Below, in pieces: positions 55,972-64,000 of a stretch of 64,000 nucleotides of DNA. Below the pieces are notes generated by a model. That model saw only the letters and a program-made list of their open reading frames with translations. It was not told where the DNA came from and made no database searches. Within the stretch, counting starts at the first letter, position 1; every line of letters begins with the position of its first letter. The position numbers and the translations under genes were made by a program. The DNA comes from Paragorgia papillata (lineage: Eukaryota; Cnidaria; Anthozoa; Scleralcyonacea; Coralliidae). The stretch is taken from the NCBI GenBank assembly GCA_035771165.1, contig JAWNZC010000322.1:6496501-6560500 (forward strand), written 5' to 3'.

Positions 55972-56415
55972 TCGAATAGAAAAGTGATAGTCTGGAGTAT
56001 CAAACAGTTGATGTGAAACAGCTTTAAAAAAGCAGTCATGCACCTCCACCGCCAACATCAAATGGTTTCAATCCAAGTTCACTTAATCTTATTTTAATAT
56101 CACAGATGGGTCTAAACCAAACATTTCTTTTGTTGTGTTATTTTCTGTTGCAAGAGGACTTGGGTTTGATTCAATATCACCGGATATTAATAACTTTCTT
56201 CTTGCTGCACAGAACGAAAAATTGTTTTTGGATATACGATTGCTGACAAACCAAGAAGTTTGTGGGCAATTAGTGTTTTTGCATATTCCAATACTTATTT
56301 TTGGGAAGGGTTTTATTGGGAAAGGTTGTCTTCTTTTTATTTTCAAATAACTTTTATTCAAAACCTTAGGTTTGAACAGACGTTTAACCTTATACTTTTT
56401 TAAACCCACGGCCAA
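55972..56415 (-). pseudogene. 2A-like motif followed by OTU-type protease start (mobile-element fragment)
   Basis: A minus-strand frame of 108 codons from 56415 is rich in basic residues (KRLFKPKVLNKSYLKIKRR near the start) and contains LLISGDIESNPSP (residues 75-87). This resembles the 2A 'ribosome skipping' signature DxExNPGP with the key Gly replaced by Ser. The frame stops at 56089. With shifts, the sequence continues as LSELGLKPFDVGGGG (about 56080-56045) and CFFKAVSHQLFDTPDYHF (about 56036-55983). The latter resembles the DGxCFFRAVSHQL catalytic-Cys segment of OTU cysteine proteases. It ends at about 55972. Comparable 2A plus OTU N-termini occur in some animal LINEs and Helitron-like elements; which one this is cannot be decided here. 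Confidence 0.6.
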
Positions 56416-56940
56416 ATATTTGGTAAAGAAACTATTGCTTCTATGTACATAACTCGCAAACCATGGCTTGTAATTGCTTGAAATATTATATAGCTTTGAT
56501 GTCTTGGGAACAGATTTTTCTTATAACAGACTTAAACCTTTTGTTTTAACGATCTTTTCCCCAAGCAAGACATTACTTTTCTCATGTTTACTCTTGAAGG
56601 TTCTCGATCACGAATGTCTAAATCTCTTACTATAAAGTTTTGACGAACTAGTAAATTGCCTGTTTGTTGATCTACTAGTGAAGGCAAACAAAAGTGGCAT
56701 ATACCCAGTCGCTGTTTTAAACAATACTCGATTTATCAAACTCTATATCAATACTTATTTCACTATAAACACAATTATTTTGAACTTTACACGTAAACTT
56801 GATTAAACAAAGCCTTCGAATGTGCTTCAGCTTGGTGACTGGAGGTTTCATATTTTGTCATCTTCGGAGACGAACTACATGTAGGTCTGCTATCAGTGCT
56901 AAATATGCACTCCATCGGCATCATTCGCCATTAGCAGTGT
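56416..56940. other. Non-coding stretch upstream of the 2A/OTU fragment
   Basis: No further conserved coding segments were recognised on the minus strand, where the N-terminal extension would be expected. Confidence 0.35.
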
Positions 56941-56943
56941 TGC

Positions 56944-57195
56944 TCTCCGAGCAAATTCTGTATTGGTTATCTCGAAAAGAACGACTTTTGAATCTCGTAA
57001 GATATTTTCTGTTCTCACAAATCGAATCAATTGTATCCCCCGAACGAGCTTTAAGGTTACAAAACATGGAATTAACTTGGTCTCCCAAAGGAGATATTTT
57101 TTTGGTTCCCACACAGGGAATAAATTCTGTCTCCCGAAGGAGTTTCATGATTTCCAATAATGAACTAATTTTGCCTCCCGAAAGAGTTTTATGTT
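56944..57195. repeat. Degenerate ~45-50-bp repeat, about five units
   Basis: The pattern GAAnTAATT-TG-CTCCCGAA-GAG-TTT recurs at about 56952, 57022, 57068, 57118 and 57162. Both strands have overlapping frames of 70-160 residues through it, so it could be a decayed repeat-protein segment or a minisatellite. No known repeat family was recognised. Confidence 0.55.
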
Positions 57196-57634
57196 ACCTG
57201 GTTTTAATTCGACTGGTGCTTTGCAAACTCTCGATCAGTTCTGGCCTTAACCGCCAAGGAGCACCGTTACTCCAGAACTAGGAAAACCCTTTCAATCCAC
57301 CAGCATTACACAGTAGTCGAAAGCGCTGCCAAATCAGATTTCTAAATTTATTAAAATGCATGACTTACTTTCTTAACTTGTCTTTTTACATGTACTTTGA
57401 ACCACATGAGGCCACAAAATTGAAAAAAAACAACCTGAAAGTCGCGGATCACAAACACTGCCACGTGACCCACAGCACTGTTCGTACTTGCCCGCCTAAT
57501 CCCGAAGTGCAATTCGTGTTCTGATTGGATCCATAAGTACCGATAACTTCCGAAATGTTAACACGGAAATTCGTCACCCAATCGGAACGTCATCTCATGA
57601 CATAATGCCACAGCTTCAATAGAAGCAGTGACAC
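57196..57634. other. Non-coding right edge of the unit-2-only block
   Basis: No gene or element recognised. Confidence 0.35.
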
Positions 57635-58059
57635 AAAAACAGACCCACAAAAGCAAAAAAAAAAATCATTTAAAAAATTAAAAAAATCCTGAAATATTTT
57701 ACAGAATCATTATATAGATCATTAATTACTATTTACAAAAAACTAACATTAACAATATAATATAATACTAACAGTTGAAGACGCCAAGACGCAAAGTAAC
57801 TTTCCAACGTTTATTTTGCAGGGATTTTCGGAGAGCGAAATCTTATATTAGTAACTGATAAGTGATAACTGCTCGCAAGCACCACAGCCCCAGAGACGGG
57901 GGGGGAGGGGAGGTGCAACCTGCTAACTTTCAGATGTTTGGGGCTCCACAATCTAAATTTGCCCCAGGGCCCCAGAGGTCCTTAATCCGCCCATGCAGAA
58001 AAGTACTGTTTTGTGAATAAATTTTCTTTGAGCTATTTTATTCAGAAAACTTTTTGAGT

Positions 58060-58155
58060 TCCCAAGATGGACTCGCACCCACAATCTTCTGATCACCGCG
58101 GTAGGACGGTCTATTAACCGTTGAGCTACTGGACTTAAAACCCAATTATCATGTA
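58060..58155 (-). repeat. tRNA-derived SINE, minus strand, unit 2
   Basis: Counterpart of 16953-17050. Confidence 0.6.
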
Positions 58156-58249
58156 CCAAGCCAGCATTTAAGAACGTTGTATACTGTATATGTGGAACGT
58201 TTTACGAGCATGGTGTGATACAAAAGACGTTTAGTTGATGGTTGTCAAG

Positions 58250-58335
58250 CTCAGAAATATTTCTTGTCCCAGACAGGGATCGAACTGTTAGAAGGTTGCA
58301 CGTTCGGTCCTTGTCCGGGGCACAGAAATATTTCC
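58250..58335. repeat. Two SINE tails facing each other, unit 2
   Basis: Counterpart of 17140-17226. Confidence 0.5.
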
Positions 58336-58412
58336 TAAGTATTAGAGCTTGGGTACGAGGTTGATGTCTACCCGCATGTACTTGTAAATTGTAGTGTATA
58401 AATGAAACTCAA

Positions 58413-58503
58413 TGTCCTAGTAGCTCAATGGTTTACTTATCAGAGCGTCTCACCGGCAATCAGAAGGTTTTGTGTTCGAGTCCCGCTTGGGAACTCAGCC
58501 AGG
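58413..58503 (+). repeat. tRNA-derived SINE, plus strand, unit 2
   Basis: Counterpart of 17307-17400. One extra T in the A-box region (CAATGGTTTAC). Confidence 0.65.
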
Positions 58504-58699
58504 GGCAGATTTAGGGTACTTCAAACACGTCATGCGACGTAGACAAAAATCCCAGACTAATTTATTCATGAATTAATTAGTTGGAAAAATTATTTTTCAT
58601 TTTTGCACGTTTTATTCGTTAGCGCTATATCCATTCTCGTACCCAGACCCTCGCGAAGGCTCTAGCGCTGACACAAATCTATTCATAGACCCGTGCAAG

Positions 58700-59027
58700 C
58701 TCGTTCCCAGAGCCCACGTTCCCCTTACCCAGCGGGCGGGAAAGGAGAGGCTCTGGGATAATCCGTTTACGCCATCACAGGATTCTTGTTATGCGGAACG
58801 AGCTTGAGACCCGTGGTTCTTCGTCCAGAATCTGGACGAAACCCAATCTCGTTCCCAGAGCCCACGTTCCCCACCCGGGAAACGAGAGACTCTGGGATAA
58901 TCCGTTTCACATCGATATTTCATTGGCTGATGAACACAGTGAACTGTGATGGCGTGAACGGATTATCCCAGAGCCTCTCGTTTCCCGCCCGCTGGGCCGT
59001 AAGGGGAACGTGGGCTCTGGGAACGAG
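58700..59027. mobile_element. Palindromic MITE with ~80-bp arms, unit 2
   Basis: Counterpart of 17591-17914 with a few substitutions in the arms. Confidence 0.8.
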
Positions 59028-59482
59028 ATTGGACGAAACCCCGATTCGAAACCCTGATTGGTTGAGAGACAAAAGCCGGAAATACATCAACGGAAATTAA
59101 GTAATTAACTGATTCGAAAATCGAAAGTTGCCGAGAAGCCGCCCAGACTCCTACTAGAAAGTTTGTGTTTTCTCAAATTAATACCGTTAGCGTTTTTGCC
59201 ATTTTCATGGACAAGAGCGATTAAAGAAGCTGAAGAAGGAACTTCCGCGTTTTTTTTGAAGGAAGAGCAAGAGCTGTGCAATGTGTATTGAATGCCAGCC
59301 TTGTCGTCTGACTACGGGAAGAAACAATTGCGCTTGAAGGCCTTGAAAGTTCATTCTGATCGGAAAAGCGAACGCAGTGTCCGTAATTTATAGTCTACTG
59401 GAACTTATACGCAAGTACTGTACGTATAAAGTTGAATAGACCACTTGCACTTATTCCCTTGGTGGAGGACAAATGCTCTTTA

Positions 59483-59990
59483 ATTTAGTATAAGTCTCCA
59501 GAGTGGCACAGACCCATGAACGACGCAGGCGAGCTAGTTAAACAAATTGGAGCGCGGCGTCATTAATAGGACTGAGGTAATCTGAAATATGCAACTGACG
59601 CCGCGACGCAATTTGTTTAAAGCTTGCCTGCGTCTTTCATGGGTCTGTGCCACTCTGGAGACTTATACTAAATTAAAGAGTATGAAATTATGTACAATAT
59701 ATGTTAATTTGAAGAAAATCGTATAGAATAGCGCCTGAGAAAATTGTGTTTATATCTGAACCAATCGTATTAATGACGCCGCGCCGCAATTTGTTTAACG
59801 CTCGCCTGCGTCTTTCATGGGTCTGTGCCACTCTGGAGGCTTATACTAAATTAAACGGCATGAAATTCTGTACAACATGTGTAAACTTAAAAAAAATCAT
59901 ATAGAATAGCGCCTGAGAAAATTGTGTTTATATCTGAGGTAATCTGAAATATGCAACGCAACCCCCGTCAGTCGTATTAATAACGCCAAA
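59483..59990. repeat. ~179-bp satellite, two copies, unit 2
   Basis: Copies start at about 59596 and 59774. The third copy of unit 1 is missing, and the junction near 59935-59990 joins a piece of the first copy (GGTAATCTGAAATATGCAAC) to flanking sequence, a sign of recombination between repeats. Confidence 0.85.
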
Positions 59991-60450
59991 TCGAAGGCTG
60001 AATGTGGTGCATACTTCACAGCGGTGAAGAAGCCTCTGCGGAGGAGAGATAGGGTGACGAAATTGCTGATTTAATAGAGACTGACAAACACGGCGCTGAC
60101 TCTGCGAGAACTGAGACAGAGTGAACTTGCAAATACAACAGTTTATACATGCTGATGCACGCCTACAAACAAGAAAAACTCGTCAATGCTTGGAAATAAA
60201 TAAAAATTCTGTATATAATTACAATATTAATAGTTTGAGGCAAATTATAAGCTGTCCCTTATTTTTAATCCTTCGAAGAAAGGCAAATAATTCCCAATGT
60301 TTAAGGCTAAAGCCATACCTTCCTGTGTTAAAGTTTAAATCTTCGTCAGTCAACGTACCATCAACGTATATATTTGAAATCTATATTCATGTATAAGTTT
60401 TCTTACCTTCTAAATGAATCTTATCGTCCTTAAAAAAGGTCTTTATTTAA

Positions 60451-60553
60451 CAATTATTCGCCGAAGGCGAGGTGAATATCGGTGTATAATAACCGAGACG
60501 AAGTCGAGGTTATTATTCACCGATATTCACTGAGCCTGAGGCGAATAATTGTT
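60451..60553. repeat. Palindrome with empty MITE site, unit 2
   Basis: Uninterrupted version of the fold-back that in unit 1 is split by the 675-bp MITE. A single CCGAAGGC lies at 60461-60468. Confidence 0.85.
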
Positions 60554-61131
60554 TTAGTATAAATACACATTTTCATACTTTTAGCAACAGCGTTTTCTTT
60601 AAAATTGTTAATTTCCTCTTCTGTCATTGACAAACCAGCTGGCGGCCATTTTGAATAAACGCTGTAGGTGATTATCGGGAATTAATCTGAGGTAACTCGA
60701 CCAATCATCGCACGAGATTTTCTATAATCACTTGTGTATTCATACTAAAATCGCTTTAACACAACTCTTGTTTCTTGTCTTCGATATTTAAGTGAGGACA
60801 ACTTGCAATTGGGTTGCTTTGATTTTTGATGGCGTACTATATCACATTCTCTAAAGCGCAATTCGGCTTACGTTCGTGAGCGTTCGTACAACGTTCGTTC
60901 ATACGAATAAACTCTGAAGTATGCACTCTTTGTGACGTCATGACGTGTTGACCATCGTCAGACAAGCAACCAGTATCCGCAAAAATGATAGCCTGCGTAG
61001 CCGGCGCTGGGGATTGGGACGGACAGTGAAAGGAGCGCCTGCAGTCACCCATCGTCATTTTTCGCAAAGAGAGTTTGAATTTCCGCTGCAGACGTTGGCG
61101 AAGAAGAGCGTTGTGAAAATGTGCCTTGCAT

Positions 61132-61445
61132 CAGTGATGTTTTCCAAATTTTAGAAGTGGGGGAACGCTAACTGAAGTCAAATGGGCGTGGCCACTGGTC
61201 GTAAAATTAAATGGGCGTGGCCTCCTGTCGTGAAAGTTAATGGGTGTGTGAAAAGACTACTAAAAGCCTGGCTCAGGCTAGCTGGTTGGCTAACTTGGTT
61301 TGAAAACGAGTACACTCATTGACTCAAAGCAAAAATAGTGCAGTGTTGAACGGTGTTGCACTACGTTTTTATTTTTGTTAGGGGCCGGAACGGCGTTGGG
61401 TGAACGCCGTTCCCGGCCCCGCGTTCCCCCTGAAAAACATCACTG
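61132..61445. mobile_element. hAT-like MITE (CAGTGATG family), unit 2
   Basis: Counterpart of 20872-21217, shorter by one GGAACGGCGTTCC-type palindrome. Flanks are CCTTGCAT and CCTTGCAA. Confidence 0.82.
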
Positions 61446-62201
61446 CCTTGCAATTGCATATAATATTATTAAGGAAACGAGCTCAAAATAAACTGAGATT
61501 GAGAAGAGAGTGGCCATAAGGCAGCTGCATGTGCATCAGAAGGAAAATGTTATTCGCTGGTTCCCAACAGTTAATTACGGTAAGATTTTCACGCAAGACG
61601 TGGCCCTTTCGGCGACTTAAACGGCGAGTAACTGAATTGTCTGACATTGGCTTGAGCAAAACATCATATAGAATTTCTTACACTCGCATTTGATTCGAAT
61701 CAGTGGGATCTACTCAGGCGTACTTCTCCTGCTGCATTGGCCATCAGCGCCAGTTATCAGTGAAAATAAAATTCGCTATTAAATTTAACTCAGTATTATT
61801 GATGTGAGTGCGAATGTCGCGAGATGTTATGATTATATTTATATTGATCGTCGTCATAGTCGTTTACATACACATCTATTATAACTACGAAAATAATCTG
61901 CCTGAGCTTTCTGTAGCCCACTCAACATAAATTGTTTAATTATTTAAATGGCCCTCTTGTAGCCCCCCTAAACCCGCGCCCCAGAACAAGCTAAGTGCCT
62001 GACACGCAGGCTAGACCTCTTGCGGACACATGTACATGCGCATGCCATGCAATTTGATATACACAAGCAAACGGAAGCACAATTCCCAATGAATGAGTCA
62101 TCTCCTCAAACACTGAAAGCGTCCCACCTCCCACGTGTGAGGCAATCGTGCATAGCAAATAACCAGTTACCAACGGTAATTACTTGCATGATTGCTCTGA
62201 T

Positions 62202-63213
62202 CATAGGCGTACGGGCCGGGGGAGATGGGGAGGCTGCAGCCCCCCCCAGTTAACTGGAGAAATTGATCGCCCGAAATCGTCTCGTAATTCGGGCAAAAAG
62301 GGTTTTGTCATTAATATTTTAATACATTGACATTGAGGTTCAACCCGAGCCTCTGTTCAGTGTTCACCTGCATGCGTTTGGTATAAACTTTTAAGTCATA
62401 TAATAGTCCTTAGTTGATGTCTTCTACGACATCATCGCTTCAGTCTTTTTTGGCTGCCTATTCAAATACCAAACCTAGATGTCTCCATCAAGAAAGCTTC
62501 GATTTGTTGTGGTCATCACTCATGCGCAAACTTAATTCTGTTCCACTTTGATTCAAAGCTTAACCAACAGGTGCGCACACTAATTCACTCTTTTGATACA
62601 TGTTCGTGTGGACACAAATACTATCACCTCAAAATGTCTGAAAAGTTTATGGCTTGGAAGCTAAAATACTGAAAATACTTTCCAGAAAGGGCAGAAAATA
62701 CGTTTTGGAGGTTTCAAAATTCAAAATTTTCTGCCCTACACTTGCCTTGACATGAGGTTCAGAAGTCTAAACACCTTTCATTGCTAAGAAGAACAGTCGA
62801 TTCAGTCCACTGTTAGAACGCGAGCTATCGTGCTGCCTCTGAGCTAGTGCAAAACTGGCCAGCGGAAAACTATTTTTCTATTACCAGCTACTACGCGCAT
62901 TGACGGATGCATGGGATCGAGCTTAATTTGAAGGCGGCATCAAGGTGTGCTGACTGTACATTTGCAGACAGTGTTTTCTGCAGTTCTCCAGCCGATGCAA
63001 ATATCAAATTTACATCGATCGGGGATCTATGGCGTTGACAATCAATTTCTCAATAGCGAGAAAGCAATTTTCGAGAAACTTCATACCAACGGGCACATGC
63101 GAGAGAATGACGCGATGACGTAATTTATTGTCATGTGATGGCATATGACGTCACAGTTTATTCGGGCAAATTCTGCTCAGCCCCCCTTACCGAATTTTGC
63201 CCGTACGCCTATG
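62202..63213. mobile_element. 1012-bp hAT-like element, unit 2, perfect 8-bp TSD
   Basis: Ends CATAGGCGTACGGGC in inverted orientation on both sides. GCTCTGAT lies at 62194-62201 and 63214-63221. Confidence 0.92.
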
Positions 63214-63462
63214 GCTCTGATACTCTCTCACAATGCCCATGTGGGTCGTTTGTGGTGTCTCACCGTGTTTGAGGTGATGACTCATTTATCAGAAACGCAA
63301 ACAAGATAGAATCTTGATTCTGCGACTCCGAATAACTCACACACTAATGTCTTTTTGTAATGACAAATTATGACACTTTGACTACACAGTCTACACTGGG
63401 TTAGAACCAGCCAGGATCAGAGTTTTAATATCGGCCTGGCCGACAGTCACCCACAGCGGCAC

Positions 63463-64000
63463 CATGCCGAAGATTATCGAAAAAAAATATCGAGCGCAGA
63501 AATACCGCCAGGAATGGGAAAGAGAAAGTTGGGCGAGTGGTTGGTTATCTATGTCACAGCGTGGAGGGAAAGCACACTGTTCCTTCTGTGACAAAGATCT
63601 TGTGCGTGGAAAATCCGAACTCATTGGCCACACAAAATCAACTACCCATATTCGCCTGGCAAAGAGCTCAAAAGAGAACCGTCCTATGGTTGCTTTTTTG
63701 AATACGAGCGATTGTTCCAACATAAAAGCAGAGCTGAATACCGTGGCCCTGATGGCAAGGAAGAATATTTCTTTCAACTTCCTTGATCAGCTAACCGAAA
63801 CATTACATTTTATTGCTGACGACTCCAAGGCTGTCAAAGGTATGACATGCAACAGAACTAAGGGAACTTATTTGCTCACTGAATGCCTTTCTGTCCATGC
63901 CCATGGGAAGCTGGTTGACGAAATAATGCAGGCCAGAGGGATTTCCATCCTCTGTGACAAAGCCACCGATATTACGATGAATAAAATCTTCTGCGTAAAT
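63463..64000 (+). pseudogene. hAT-family transposase, unit 2, cut by the window end
   Basis: Counterpart of 24273-24812, open to the edge, with the BED finger and the first catalytic segment (ILCDKATD near 63950). One codon is lost near 63988 (a 3-base deletion after AATAAAAT), and a Leu-type to Ser change lies near 63555. Whether the TAG and TGA of unit 1 are shared cannot be seen. It is called a pseudogene by analogy only. Confidence 0.75.

Larger units (their letters stand above)
51092..57634. mobile_element. 6.5-kb composite block present only in unit 2
   Basis: Unit 1 passes directly from CGCAGAAGGAA to ACAGACC at about 16570. Unit 2 has 6.5 kb between the same words, inside the GC-ended fold-back element (51000-57995). 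It contains a Crypton-type recombinase, hairpins, direct repeats and a 2A/OTU coding fragment, so it is composite. No terminal repeats or target duplications mark it as one transposon. It could be an insertion in unit 2 or a deletion in unit 1. Confidence 0.85.
34013..64000. repeat. Large tandem duplication, unit 2 (runs off the window)
   Basis: Same order and orientation as 1-24812. It is longer by about 5.2 kb net, mainly because of the 6.5-kb block at about 51092-57634. It lacks the 675-bp MITE, the 1.03-kb block corresponding to 21720-22752 and one satellite copy. The last bases still match the hAT transposase. Confidence 0.95.

Overview
The window is eukaryotic, AT-rich, gene-poor and full of mobile elements. 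It shows long introns with GT-AG splice sites, tRNA-derived SINEs, Ty3-type, Penelope-like and LINE retroelement remnants, hAT and Crypton DNA transposons and many palindromic MITEs. This mix suggests an invertebrate animal, most likely an anthozoan cnidarian (coral or sea anemone). That placement is inferred from the element types and style; no species-specific marker was identified.

The dominant structure is a large head-to-tail duplication. Bases 1-24812 recur, nearly identical, at 34013-64000. The repeat period is about 34.0 kb and the second unit is still running when the window ends. The units differ by scattered substitutions, many 1-nt homopolymer indels and a few large events. Unit 2 carries extra blocks at 44510-44764 (255 bp), about 47995-48185 (195 bp) and about 51092-57634 (6.5 kb). 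Unit 1 carries a 675-bp transposon at 19526-20200 and a 1.03-kb block at 21720-22752 that unit 2 lacks. Both a recent segmental duplication and an assembly artefact (two haplotypes joined in tandem) fit.

The only convincing host gene encodes a two-exon 2-oxoglutarate/Fe(II) oxygenase of the isopenicillin-N-synthase-like class, 332 residues. Exon 1 lies at 31098-31596 in unit 1 and exon 2 at 48961-49460 in unit 2, so its intron of about 17.4 kb crosses the unit boundary. The unit-1 exon 2 (14469-14972) belongs to a previous copy whose exon 1 lies left of the window, and it is frameshifted.

Layout of unit 1: non-coding sequence with a GAACA/TGTTC minisatellite (1-2465); a broken Ty3-type pol, plus strand (2466-5403) with a MITE behind it; a second broken Ty3-type gag/protease, minus strand (6195-7097); a SINE; a 1.4-kb element with 9-bp target-site duplications (7886-9282); palindromes; a Penelope-like element with hammerhead-ribozyme motifs on both strands (10996-12672); a second Penelope-like GIY-YIG fragment, minus strand (13802-14270); oxygenase exon 2; SINEs and palindromic MITEs (16.4-18 kb); a 179-bp satellite (18.4-19 kb); several hAT-like non-autonomous elements; a decayed hAT transposase (24273-26251); nested palindromes (28.2-30.7 kb); a LINE 3' end; and oxygenase exon 1. 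Unit 2 repeats this order to the hAT transposase. Its private 6.5-kb block holds a Crypton-type tyrosine recombinase (minus) and a fragment joining a degenerate 2A-like motif to the start of an OTU-like protease domain.

Apart from the oxygenase, almost everything recognisable is mobile or decayed. Some breaks are shared by both units and so predate the duplication. Others are private to one unit and are either recent mutations or sequencing errors.
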